Below are positions 14,897 to 22,983 of a stretch of 64,000 bases of DNA, piece after piece. Every line of letters starts with the position of its first letter. Position 1 is the stretch's first letter. The stretch comes from Mycobacterium sp. DL99 (GTDB lineage: Bacteria; Actinomycetota; Actinomycetes; Mycobacteriales; Mycobacteriaceae): NCBI RefSeq assembly GCF_004762045.1, contig NZ_SJOM01000007.1, positions 5,550,223 through 5,614,222 of the forward strand, given 5' to 3'. The notes under the pieces were generated by a model. That model worked only from the letters and a program-made list of their open reading frames with translations. It ran no database searches and was not told where the DNA came from. The position numbers were made by a program, and so were the translations under genes.

Positions 14897-15849
14897 TCTT
14901 CACTCCCGCGCTCTACCAACAGCTCGCGTGCACCCAGCTCGAAAAGCTCCGCGGCCACCGAGACACCCAAGTCGGCGGCCCGATCGGGAGTTCCGATACC
15001 GGACGCACGAATCACGTCGGATCCGTCCAGCGTCGCTACGCAGCCGCGCAACGACAGCTCCTCGAAGACATTGCCGTCCTCATCGATCGACTCGACCACT
15101 TCTGCGATCGCGCCAACCGGTGCGGAACAGCCCGCCTCCAGTTCGGCGAGCAGGATCCGTTCGGCGGTGACCGCGGCGCGCGTATCGGCGTCGTCCAACT
15201 CCGACAGCACCGAAATCAGCTCGGTGTCGCCGGAGCGGCACTCCACCGCGAGCGCACCTTGAGCCGGTGCTGGCAACATCTGCACCGGCTCGAGCGACTC
15301 GGTGACTACATCGAGTCGTCCGATACGGGCAAGACCCGCGCGGGCGACCACGATGGCGTCGAGATCACCGCTCGTAACCCTGTTCAACCTGGTATCTAGG
15401 TTGCCTCGTAGGGGGCGGATTTCCAAACCGAGACCCAGTGCTCTAAGCTGCGCGGCCCGTCGCGCACTCGATGTGCCGATCACGGACCCCGCCGGCAACT
15501 CGCCGAGCACCAATCCGTCACGCGCCACCAGCGCGTCACGGGGGTCCTCACGGCGCGGCACGGCGGCGATCACGAACCGATCGTCACGTGCGGTGGGCAA
15601 ATCTTTGTAGGAGTGCACGGCCATGTCCACCCGGCCGTCGTGGATCGCCTCCCGGAGCGCCGCGGTGAAGACCCCGACACCGATGTCGGCGATGGGGCCC
15701 TGGTTGCGGTCGCCCTCGGTGGAGATGATCACCAGCTCGCAGGCATGCCCGGCCGCCCGCATAGCGTCCCTGATGGTGCCGGCCTGCGTGGTCGCCAGCA
15801 GGCTACCCCGGGTGCCGATCCGGATTACCGTATCGCGCGTTTTTACCAA
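14893..15849 (-). CDS. hemC: Porphobilinogen deaminase (hydroxymethylbilane synthase)
   Basis: 318-residue enzyme polymerising four porphobilinogens into hydroxymethylbilane. Seen: IRIGTRGSLLATTQA, VHSYKDLPT, RRAAQLRALGLGLEIRPLRGNLDTRL, LPAPAQGALAVECR and the dipyrromethane-cofactor cysteine in LEAGCSAPVG. The apparent start is TTG 15849, three bases after the hemA stop; no ATG or GTG lies before the conserved IRIGTRGS block, so a TTG start is the most reasonable reading. The gene is sandwiched tightly between hemA and hemD. Confidence 0.96.
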   Translation of the reverse strand: MVKTRDTVIRIGTRGSLLATTQAGTIRDAMRAAGHACELVIISTEGDRNQGPIADIGVGVFTAALREAIHDGRVDMAVHSYKDLPTARDDRFVIAAVPRREDPRDALVARDGLVLGELPAGSVIGTSSARRAAQLRALGLGLEIRPLRGNLDTRLNRVTSGDLDAIVVARAGLARIGRLDVVTESLEPVQMLPAPAQGALAVECRSGDTELISVLSELDDADTRAAVTAERILLAELEAGCSAPVGAIAEVVESIDEDGNVFEELSLRGCVATLDGSDVIRASGIGTPDRAADLGVSVAAELFELGARELLVERGSEE

Positions 15850-15852
15850 AAC

Positions 15853-17211
15853 CTACTCAGACTTATCGAGATCTGTTGTCATGAAGGGCAATTCGCTGGC
15901 CGCCACAGCTTCGACGGCCTGCGGATCGAGTTCGAACAGCTCACGCAGGGCTTCTGCGTAGCTGTCCCCGCCAGGCGCGCTGGCGAGTTGTTTCACCCGC
16001 ACCGTGGGTGCGTGCAAAAGCTTGTCGACGACGCGGCGGACCGTCTTGGCCACCTCGTCGCGGTGCGTCGCGTCCAGCCCGGGCAGCCGGTTGTCCAGGC
16101 GCAGCAGCTCGGCCTCGACCACGTCGGCGGCGCGCTGCCGCAGCGCGGTGACGGTCGGGGTGACCTCGGCCATCCGCTGGCCGGCCAGGTAGTTGGCAAC
16201 CTCGGTGGCGACGATCGTGCGGGCCGCGTCGGCATCGGTGGCCGCCGCACGCGCCGACGGTTCCCGCTGGATCCGGTCCATGTCGACCACCCAGACACCG
16301 GGCAGCCCGGCCACCGCCGGATCCACGTCACGCGGCATGCCGAGGTCGCAGATCACCAACTGCCGGTCGCCGCCGGCGGCAGCATTTCGCTGCGCCAGGG
16401 CGTGGTGCACGTCGGCCAGCGACACCACCGGACGTACCGCCCCGGTGCTGCTGACCACGACATCGGCGTCGGCCAGAGCCTCCGACAGATCGTCCAGAGA
16501 AAAGGCCTGCGCCTGCACACCCTGCTCGGTGAGGTTGGCGGCGAGGCGCTCAGCGCGCGGCAGCGAGCGGTTCACCACGTGGACCCGCTCGATTCCGGCC
16601 CGCACCAGGTGCGCGCCGGCCAGCGCGCCCATCGAGCCCGCGCCGATCACGGCTGCGGTGCGCCCGGCGAGCCCGCCGGTGAGTTTGGTCTCGGCCATGC
16701 CGAGGGCGACCGACACCACGGATGCGCCCGCGGCGTCGATCCCGGTCTCGGAGTGCACCCGCTTGCCGACATTGAGGGCGCGTTGAGCCAGTTCATGGAG
16801 GGTGCGCCCGACGGTCTGGTGCTCTTCGGCCGACGAATAGGCGCGACGCACCTGCCCCAGCACCTGGGCTTCACCGATGACGGCCGAATCCAGGCCGCTG
16901 GTCACCGCGAACAGATGTTCGACGGCGGCCTCGGCGTAGCGCACATAGGCGTATTTGGTGAGATCGTTGAGCGACATGCCGGAGTGATCGGACAGCACCT
17001 GCCCGATGATCGACAGGCCACCGTGGAAGGCCTCGACCACGGCATAAATCTCGACGCGGTTGCAGGTCGACAAGACCATGGCCTCGGTGACCAACGAGGA
17101 TCGAAGGACCTCGTCGATGATCTTGGCCTGATCCGACTCGTCAGTGCTCAACTGCTCGAGAACAGACACCGGCGCGCTGCGGTGCGAAACCCCGAATAGC
17201 AGCACACTCAC
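15853..17211 (-). CDS. hemA: Glutamyl-tRNA reductase
   Basis: 452-residue NADPH enzyme reducing glutamyl-tRNA(Glu) to glutamate-1-semialdehyde, first committed step of the C5 route. Catalytic cysteine at residue 50 in VLSTCNRVEIY; NADPH-binding GAGSMGALAGAHL; IGEAQVLGQVRRAY and the C-terminal dimerisation helix region are intact. GTG 17211 start. It heads the run hemA-hemC-hemD-hemB and is the likely control point; the 65 bp gap to the glutaredoxin-like gene upstream may hold the promoter. Confidence 0.97.
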   Translation of the reverse strand: MSVLLFGVSHRSAPVSVLEQLSTDESDQAKIIDEVLRSSLVTEAMVLSTCNRVEIYAVVEAFHGGLSIIGQVLSDHSGMSLNDLTKYAYVRYAEAAVEHLFAVTSGLDSAVIGEAQVLGQVRRAYSSAEEHQTVGRTLHELAQRALNVGKRVHSETGIDAAGASVVSVALGMAETKLTGGLAGRTAAVIGAGSMGALAGAHLVRAGIERVHVVNRSLPRAERLAANLTEQGVQAQAFSLDDLSEALADADVVVSSTGAVRPVVSLADVHHALAQRNAAAGGDRQLVICDLGMPRDVDPAVAGLPGVWVVDMDRIQREPSARAAATDADAARTIVATEVANYLAGQRMAEVTPTVTALRQRAADVVEAELLRLDNRLPGLDATHRDEVAKTVRRVVDKLLHAPTVRVKQLASAPGGDSYAEALRELFELDPQAVEAVAASELPFMTTDLDKSE

Positions 17212-17276
17212 GGCTTCATCACCACGTCACCAAGGTAATCGTTTCCCGCCCGCCCACCAAATTTCATCTGGCGGCG

Positions 17277-17561
17277 TCATCTGCTGGGGACGTCGGCCCG
17301 AAGGGCCTGCTCGTCGACATCCCAGTAACTGTGTTCGGTCCCGTTCAGCAAAATCACCGGTAACAGATCGCCGTACCGGGCCCGCAGTGTCGTGTCCCCG
17401 GCGGCGGCTGCCACGTCGACGTCGGTGTTCACCAGGTCGAAGTCCAGTTCCTCGCGCAACGCGGCCAGCTGCCGGGCCGCCTTTTCGCACATACCGCACC
17501 CGGCCCGGGTCAGCAACGTCACAGTGGCTCGACCGCCGCTACCCGCCTGCTCGCGCTCCAC
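17277..17561 (-). CDS. Glutaredoxin-like (thioredoxin-fold) protein
   Basis: 94 residues with an N-terminal thioredoxin fold: VTLLTRAGCGMCEKAARQL, redox pair C22/C25 in a CGMC motif, and the cis-Pro strand LLPVILLNGTEH. Short glutaredoxin-family proteins of this kind precede hemA in mycobacteria (Rv0508 position). It may reduce disulfides with mycothiol-linked or NADPH-linked partners. Start could also be a few residues in from ATG 17561. Located 65 bases before hemA on the same strand and divergent from serB1. Confidence 0.85.
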   Translation of the reverse strand: MEREQAGSGGRATVTLLTRAGCGMCEKAARQLAALREELDFDLVNTDVDVAAAAGDTTLRARYGDLLPVILLNGTEHSYWDVDEQALRADVPSR

Positions 17562-17599
17562 ACCGCCAGTATCCCGGCCCGGTGACCTAGGGTGAATTC

Positions 17600-18493
17600 G
17601 TGTCCGAATCCGGTAGTGCCGATGCGCTCGAACAGGAGCTTGCCGCCGAGGCCGGCGCCGAACTCGCTGTCACCGAGCTCGAGTCCGACACCGAGCCCGC
17701 CGGGGCACCGGCGCCGCCCCCCGATCTGACGGCCGCGGCGTTCTTCGACGTCGACAACACCCTGGTCCACGGATCGTCGCTGGTGCACTTTGCCCGCGGC
17801 CTGGCCGCCCGCAAGTACTTCACCTACCGCGACATCCTCGGCATCGCCTACGCGCAGGCCAAGTTCCAGTTCACCGGCAAGGAGAACAGCGACGACGTCG
17901 CCGAGGGCAAGCAAAAGGCCCTGGCGTTCATCGAGGGTCGCTCCACCGCCGAGCTCGTCGAACTCGGCGAGGAGATCTACGACGAGATCATCGCCGACAA
18001 GATCTGGCCGGGAACCCGGGCGCTGGCCCAGATGCACCTGGACGCCGGTCAGCAGGTGTGGCTGGTCACCGCGACCCCCTATGAGCTGGCCGCCACGATC
18101 GCGCGGCGCCTGGGGCTGACGGGCGCGCTGGGCACGGTGGCCGAGTCGGTCGACGGGGTGTTCACCGGCCGGCTGGTCGGCGACATCCTGCACGGCACCG
18201 GCAAGGCCCATGCGGTGCGATCGCTGGCCATCCGAGAAGGGCTGAACCTGCGCCGGTGCACGGCCTATTCGGACAGCTTCAACGACGTGCCGATGCTGTC
18301 GCTGGTCGGTACCGCGGTGGCGATCAACCCCGACGCCGCCCTGCGCGATGTGGCCAGGGAACGGGGCTGGGAGATCCGCGATTTCCGCACCGCACGCAAG
18401 GCGGCGCGCATCGGCGTGCCGTCGGCACTGGCCCTCGGGGCGCTGGGCGGCGCACTGGCGGCCGCCGCGTCCCGCCGCCACGACATTCGCTGA
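17600..18493 (+). CDS. serB1: HAD-IB family phosphatase (SerB1-like)
   Basis: 297 residues. HAD motif I FFDVDNTLVHGSS near residue 48, motif II in WLVTATPYE, motif III/IV AYSDSFNDVPML with the metal-binding Asp; a helical cap lies between motifs I and II. These make it a class IB HAD hydrolase of the SerB/CicA type. The M. tuberculosis gene in this place is named serB1 (phosphoserine phosphatase), but the C-terminal Ala-rich helix (ALALGALGGALAAAASRR) suggests membrane association and the true substrate could be a lipid phosphate. GTG 17600 start; the first 40 residues are acidic and low-complexity. Confidence 0.85.
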   Translation: MSESGSADALEQELAAEAGAELAVTELESDTEPAGAPAPPPDLTAAAFFDVDNTLVHGSSLVHFARGLAARKYFTYRDILGIAYAQAKFQFTGKENSDDVAEGKQKALAFIEGRSTAELVELGEEIYDEIIADKIWPGTRALAQMHLDAGQQVWLVTATPYELAATIARRLGLTGALGTVAESVDGVFTGRLVGDILHGTGKAHAVRSLAIREGLNLRRCTAYSDSFNDVPMLSLVGTAVAINPDAALRDVARERGWEIRDFRTARKAARIGVPSALALGALGGALAAAASRRHDIR

Positions 18494-18601
18494 GCGGGTG
18501 TCCCGCGCTGATAAGCTGCCGCGGCGGGCCGCGCCAGCGGGCCCCCGCAGCCATGCACGTTTGTGCGCACCGCGCACCGCATACCGAACAGCGCAGGGAA
18601 C

Positions 18602-19135
18602 ATGAGCATCGCCGCAAACATCATCGGGACTCACTACCGGTACCCCGACTACTTCGAGGTCGGCCGGGAGAAGGTCCGCGAGTTCGCCCGCGCGGTCAAG
18701 GACGAGCATCCGGCGCTCTATGACGCCGAGGCTGCCAAGGAATACGGCTACGACTCGGTCGTGGCCTCGGTGACGTTCCTGGCGGTGGCCGGCCGGCGTG
18801 TCCAGCTGGAGCTGTTCGACAAGTTCGACATCCCGATCAACCTGGAGCGCGTGCTGCACCGCGACCAGAAGCTGATCTTCCACCGCCCGATCCTGGTCGG
18901 CGACAAGCTGTGGTTCGACTCGTACCTGGACTCGGTCATCGAGTCGCACGGCACCGTGATCGCCGAGGTCCGGGCCGAGGTCTCCGACGACGACGGCAAC
19001 CCGGTTGCCACCAGCATCGTCACCATGCTCGGCGAGGCGGCCATCGACGAGGCCGACGAGATCAGTTCACAGATCGCCGCGGCCCGCGATGCCGCGATCG
19101 CCAAGATGGTTGCTGGGCAAAAGTCCGGCGCCTGA
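18602..19135 (+). CDS. HadA/HadC-like (3R)-hydroxyacyl-ACP dehydratase subunit (MaoC N-terminal type)
   Basis: 177 residues from ATG 18602. The block IIGTHYRYPDYFEVGREKVREFARAVKDEHP and HRDQKLIFHRPILVGDKLWFDSYLDSV is the FAS1-like/MaoC N-terminal hot-dog domain of HadA and HadC, subunits that pair with HadB to dehydrate hydroxyacyl-ACP in mycolic acid elongation. The hydratase-2 catalytic Asp/His motif is absent, as in HadA/HadC, so it would need a partner. Equivalent in position to Rv0504c. A strong intrinsic terminator follows (19160-19193). Confidence 0.83.
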   Translation: MSIAANIIGTHYRYPDYFEVGREKVREFARAVKDEHPALYDAEAAKEYGYDSVVASVTFLAVAGRRVQLELFDKFDIPINLERVLHRDQKLIFHRPILVGDKLWFDSYLDSVIESHGTVIAEVRAEVSDDDGNPVATSIVTMLGEAAIDEADEISSQIAAARDAAIAKMVAGQKSGA

Positions 19136-19159
19136 TTTTCCCTTCCGCGAGAAGACATG

Positions 19160-19193
19160 AAACTGCCCCTTTTCACACGAAAAGGGGCAGTTT
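19160..19193. terminator. Bidirectional intrinsic terminator
   Basis: AAACTGCCCCTTTT (19160-19173), loop CACACG, AAAAGGGGCAGTTT (19180-19193), then another T. The 14 bp stem is perfect, with A and T runs on the two flanks, so it can end transcripts from both the dehydratase-like gene (plus) and the acyltransferase gene (minus, ends 19230). Classical terminators like this are uncommon in mycobacteria. Confidence 0.9.
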
Positions 19194-19229
19194 TGTGTCT
19201 GCTGGCCGGGAGAAGGTAAGGCGAAAACC

Positions 19230-20297
19230 TCAGCCGAAGAACATGTTTCGGCGCCCCGCCAGCAGCTGATAGAGCGTGTGCTGGATGGTCTCGCGGACCT
19301 GATCGGTGAGCTCGAAGGTGATCATCGGGTCGTCGGCGGCGCCCTCTTCGTAATCGGCCGTCTCGATCGGCTCGCCGAACTGGATGTGCCACTTCGACGG
19401 CAACGGCACCAGCCCGAGCGGGCCGGCCAACGGGAACAGCGGGGTCACCGGGAAGTACGGCAGACCGAGCAACCGGGCCAGCAGCTTGACGTCGGCCATC
19501 ATCGGGTAGATCTCCTCCGACCCGACGATCGAGCACGGCACGATCGGCGCCTGCGCCCGCAGAGCTGCGGAAACGAACCCGCCACGGCCGAACCGCTGCA
19601 GCTTGTACCGGTCCTTGAAGTTCTTGCCAAGCCCCTTGAAGCCTTCGGGGAACACGGCGGTGAGCTCGCCGTTGGCGAGCAGTCGGTGCGCGTCGGTGGC
19701 GCAGGCCATGGTGTGCCCGGCTTTGCGCGCGGCCGCACCGACCATCGGCAGATCGAAGACCAGGTCCGCGGCCAGCAGACGCAGATCCCGGTGTCCGGGA
19801 TGGTGATCGTGCACGGCCACCTGAGTCATCAGCCCGTCGAAGGGCAGCACCCCGGCGTGGTTGGCCACCACGAGCGCCGCGCCACTTTCGGGCAGGTTCT
19901 CGATGCCGGACACCTCGACCCGGAACCAGGACCTGAAAAACGTTCTCAGCAAAGGCAAGAAGATTGCGTTGGTGATGTGCGGATCGAACCCGAAATCGTC
20001 CACCGGGTACTCACCGGTCATCCGGGTGCGGACGAATTCAGAGACCGCCGCGATGCCCTTGACGAGTTCGCTGGGGCCGTCGTCGGCCGGCGAGTGACCC
20101 GAGGCGCTGCTGCGCCGCTGATCGATCTCCCGGACTACCGCGGCGATCTGCTCGGCCGAGGCCCGACTACCCGGATCGGCCAGGACAGATGGGTGCCTGC
20201 GGGCACTGTCGGACCGGGCCGCCGCCCGGCGCGCAGCGGAGGCACGGCTCGAGTTCCCATGCAGCGGAATAACTTTCGCCTTGGATTCAGCCGCCAC
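19230..20297 (-). CDS. 1-acyl-glycerophosphate-type acyltransferase (lysophospholipid acyltransferase family)
   Basis: 355 residues from GTG 20297. The acyltransferase domain shows all motifs: NHAGVLPFDG (NHx4D), the FPEGFKG block, and a PIVPCSIVGSEEIYP segment. An N-terminal 100-residue region is low-complexity and charged (RASAARRAAARSDSARRHP). It probably acylates a lysophospholipid or related glycerol-phosphate acceptor at the membrane. The equivalent M. tuberculosis gene is Rv0502. The frame stays open to 20390 but that part lies inside the next gene upstream (ends 20333), so GTG 20297 is preferred. Confidence 0.88.
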   Translation of the reverse strand: MAAESKAKVIPLHGNSSRASAARRAAARSDSARRHPSVLADPGSRASAEQIAAVVREIDQRRSSASGHSPADDGPSELVKGIAAVSEFVRTRMTGEYPVDDFGFDPHITNAIFLPLLRTFFRSWFRVEVSGIENLPESGAALVVANHAGVLPFDGLMTQVAVHDHHPGHRDLRLLAADLVFDLPMVGAAARKAGHTMACATDAHRLLANGELTAVFPEGFKGLGKNFKDRYKLQRFGRGGFVSAALRAQAPIVPCSIVGSEEIYPMMADVKLLARLLGLPYFPVTPLFPLAGPLGLVPLPSKWHIQFGEPIETADYEEGAADDPMITFELTDQVRETIQHTLYQLLAGRRNMFFG

Positions 20298-20332
20298 GTC
20301 GATACCTTCTCCCACCCCGGATAGAGCCAGTC

Positions 20333-21469
20333 CTAATATCCCAAACGCTGCGCCACCCCCGCGGCGCGACTCTCCATTGAGCGTACCCATCGCGGATCAA
20401 GTATCGGTGTCAATCCGCGACCACGGACGTAGTCGTCGAATGCCTCGGCGGTCGTCCACTTGGGACTGTAACCCAGATCCCTGTGCATTCGCGTAGTGTC
20501 CATGACCCGGCCGTAGCTCAGATAGTTCATCTGATCGCGGTCGAGTTCGGTGTAACGCGTTGCGCGACTGAGTGAATTGATCGCCGACAACGCCCCGCGC
20601 GGGACGGGAAGCCGGACACGCCCCGACCGCCGGATTGCCTGGCTCATCATGATGATGCCCGAGGCGCCGACGTTGAATGTGCCCGCCTTGCCGGCCATGG
20701 TCGCACGCTCCAGGGCGCCGAGGGCGTCCTGTTCGTGCAACAACTGCAGCCGTGCGTCGTGGCCGACCAACGACGGGACCACCGGCCCCGCCAGATACCG
20801 CGACAAGGCGGTATCCATGGCCGGCCCGATCATATTGGCCAGCCGAAGGATGGTCACGCCGATGTCCGGACGACGCCGGGCCAGGCCGCGGGCATAGCCC
20901 TCGATGTCCATGCTGTCGCGGGCGAACCCGTCACCCGGCGGACGCCGGGCGCTGCTCTCCTCGCTGAACATCACCGGATCACGGGAGCTCGAGCCGTACA
21001 CCTCTGAGGTGGACTTGAGCACGACCCGACGGACCGACGGCGCCTTCTGGCAGGCCGCGAACAGTTGGATCGCGCCCATCACGTTGAGTTCCTTCAACGT
21101 GGCGCGCCCTCCGGACCGCGGCGCGTAGGACGCCGCCGCGGCATGCACGACGGTGTCCACATTCCCGTTTCGGATCACCTTGGCGATAAACGGGTTGCGG
21201 ATGTCGGCCCGGACGAACTCGGCCCGCCCCATCCGACGCATGAGGTCCTTGCTCGGCACCACCGCATCCACGGCGATGACATGCTCGATCGACGGGTTCT
21301 GTGCCAGCCTGGCGGTCAGATAACCACCGAGGAACCGGCACGCACCCGTGACCAGAACCACTTTCGGAGCGGGCGCCGCACTTGCGGACTGCGTTCCACC
21401 GGAAGAGTCCGCGCCAGACGACCCGGGGACTCCCGTCGGGCGTCCCCCCGAACGACCATCAGAATCCAT
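20333..21469 (-). CDS. galE2: NAD-dependent epimerase/dehydratase (GalE2-like)
   Basis: 378-residue extended short-chain dehydrogenase. N-terminal 35 residues are low-complexity (Ser/Gly-rich) and precede VVLVTGACRFLGGYLTARL, the NAD-binding TGxxxxxGG motif with a slightly altered GACRFLGG. Later VVHAAAASYAPRSGG and a VVLKSTSEVYGSSSR block give the family substrate-binding region; the catalytic Tyr-x3-Lys is not in its usual form (the YGSSSRDP tyrosine has no Lys at +4), so the redox cycle may be non-standard. Equivalent to Rv0501 galE2 in M. tuberculosis. Transcribed after bS22 by 29 bases. Confidence 0.8.
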   Translation of the reverse strand: MDSDGRSGGRPTGVPGSSGADSSGGTQSASAAPAPKVVLVTGACRFLGGYLTARLAQNPSIEHVIAVDAVVPSKDLMRRMGRAEFVRADIRNPFIAKVIRNGNVDTVVHAAAASYAPRSGGRATLKELNVMGAIQLFAACQKAPSVRRVVLKSTSEVYGSSSRDPVMFSEESSARRPPGDGFARDSMDIEGYARGLARRRPDIGVTILRLANMIGPAMDTALSRYLAGPVVPSLVGHDARLQLLHEQDALGALERATMAGKAGTFNVGASGIIMMSQAIRRSGRVRLPVPRGALSAINSLSRATRYTELDRDQMNYLSYGRVMDTTRMHRDLGYSPKWTTAEAFDDYVRGRGLTPILDPRWVRSMESRAAGVAQRLGY

Positions 21470-21498
21470 CGGCTCAGCCTAGCGGCTGCAGCGGAAGG

Positions 21499-21600
21499 CT
21501 ACTTGCCAAGCTTTCTACGCTGCACCCGAGTACGGCGAAGCAGCTTGCGGTGCTTCTTCTTCGACATACGCTTACGCCGCTTCTTGATGACTGAGCCCAT
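21499..21600 (-). CDS. Small ribosomal protein bS22 (33 residues)
   Basis: 33-residue, extremely basic protein: [19 protein letters not shown] then [14 protein letters not shown]. This matches the mycobacterial 30S subunit protein bS22 (Rv0500B in M. tuberculosis), first seen in cryo-EM ribosome structures and also described as an AURKAIP1/COX24-domain protein. Start ATG 21600, stop 21499-21501. It lies in the same position as in M. tuberculosis, between galE2-like and the helix-turn-helix gene. Far too short for default gene finders and easily omitted. Confidence 0.95.
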
Positions 21601-21719
21601 AAAGTCTGGTGTCTCCGCTACTCACGCTGGATGGTTGACCCGGTCACTTTACCCGGGCCGACCACCGAAACGGAAAACGCCAGCCTGCTCAGGCCCACCC
21701 AGACCGCTGCGGCGTGTGC

Positions 21720-21947
21720 CTAACCGGCGTCGAAGTACGAAGACTCCAGCAGATCGTGGACCGCCTTCGCGTGGACCCGGAACGATCGACCCACTCGCAC
21801 CGCTGGCAGTTCACCGTTGTGCACCAACCGGTACACCGTCATCTTCGAGACCCTCATCAAGCTCGCCACTTCGGCGACCGTCAGAAATTGAGCTCGAGGC
21901 TGACCGTCGCCAGCATCCCGCGCCGATGGCCCGTTCATAGACGTCAT
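21720..21947 (-). CDS. Excisionase/BldC-like helix-turn-helix protein
   Basis: 75 residues: FLTVAEVASLMRVSKMTVYRLVHNGELPAVRVGRSFRVHAKAVHDLL, the MerR-type winged helix of BldC/excisionase proteins. The N-terminal 20 residues are unstructured. Its M. tuberculosis counterpart (Rv0500A) is annotated as a helix-turn-helix protein in the same place. Likely a DNA-binding regulator; targets are not known. Start may be ATG 21947 or the Met four codons later. Runs with proC and galE2 on the same strand, with separate gaps of 138 and 119 bases on its sides. Confidence 0.9.
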   Translation of the reverse strand: MTSMNGPSARDAGDGQPRAQFLTVAEVASLMRVSKMTVYRLVHNGELPAVRVGRSFRVHAKAVHDLLESSYFDAG

Positions 21948-22085
21948 CGCAACCCAATCAATCAGGCACAGGCAGTTCCAGCGGCTTCCCCACCGCTGGC
22001 ACCGACCCGCGCATACAAAGGGAGAATAGCGTGGCGGGTGGGGTTACTGCGACGGGTGTGGGCTAATCAGTTGGAATTAATCTAA

Positions 22086-22946
22086 TTACTCAGATGTAAT
22101 TCCGAGCTGCTCAGAGCGCGTTTTCGCGGCCTGAACGGCATTGGAGACCGCGGTCCGCAGTCCCCCACGCTCCAGTTCCCGCAGCCCAGCGGCCGTAGTC
22201 CCGGCCGGCGACGTCACCATCGCCCGCAATTGGGCCGGTGTGGTGTCCAGCGCGGCGCCTCCGGCCGCGTTCACCTCATCGAGGCGCTCCAGCAGCATCG
22301 CCGCCGAACCGGCCATCGTCTGCACCGCCAGATCGGTCGCCACGGCACGCGACAGGCCCGATTCCACGGCCGCATCCACCAAGGCCTCGACCATCAGGAA
22401 GAAGTACGCCGGGCCCGAGCCGGAAACCGCGGTCACCGCGTCCAGCTGCGACTCGGCGACGGTGATCACGCCACCGACCGCATCGAAGATCGACGAGACC
22501 GCCTTGAGCTGATCAGCGGTCGCGAACCGGCCCGGCGCCAAGGCGCTCACCCCGCCGCCGACCACGATCGGAGAGTTGGGCATGACGCGGATCACCGGCG
22601 ATCCGGCCGGCAGCTTGTTCTCGTAGTACGACGTGGCCACACCCGCGGCGATGGAGACGAACACCTGCTCGGCGGTGTCGCTGTCGGCGCGAACCGCCGC
22701 CTCGGCGATCTCGTCGATCACTTTCTCGACATCGCCAGGTTTGACCGCGATGACCACGTAGGTGGCGTTCTCGGCGGCAGCGACGACCGAGGTCACCTGC
22801 ACCGAATACTTCTCTGACAGGTACTTGACCCGGTCCGGGAATTTCTCCGCGACCACCATGTCCTTGACCTGTCTGCCAGCCCGTAACAGCCCCGACAGCA
22901 GCGCCTCGCCCATGCTTCCGCCGCCGATTATCGCGATTCTCGACAT
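22086..22946 (-). CDS. proC: Pyrroline-5-carboxylate reductase
   Basis: 286-residue NAD(P)H enzyme for the last step of proline synthesis. Motifs: IAIIGGGSMGEALLSGLL (Rossmann), VVIAVKPGDVE, and the C-terminal proline-reductase signature VSGSGPAYFFLMVEALVDAAVESGLSR in pieces, plus LRELERGGLRTAVSNAV. Start taken at ATG 22946 which gives the normal N-terminus; an ATG at 22958 is in frame. Not in an obvious proline cluster, consistent with mycobacterial genomes. Confidence 0.96.
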   Translation of the reverse strand: MSRIAIIGGGSMGEALLSGLLRAGRQVKDMVVAEKFPDRVKYLSEKYSVQVTSVVAAAENATYVVIAVKPGDVEKVIDEIAEAAVRADSDTAEQVFVSIAAGVATSYYENKLPAGSPVIRVMPNSPIVVGGGVSALAPGRFATADQLKAVSSIFDAVGGVITVAESQLDAVTAVSGSGPAYFFLMVEALVDAAVESGLSRAVATDLAVQTMAGSAAMLLERLDEVNAAGGAALDTTPAQLRAMVTSPAGTTAAGLRELERGGLRTAVSNAVQAAKTRSEQLGITSE

Positions 22947-22983
22947 GGGCGACAGCATTCCATGCCCGCGCGTCAGGGCCGTG

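Noticed and set aside
17519..18949. 476-codon open frame on the minus strand over serB1 and the dehydratase-like gene
   Set aside because: Antisense to motif-bearing genes (HAD and MaoC-like); no family features of its own.
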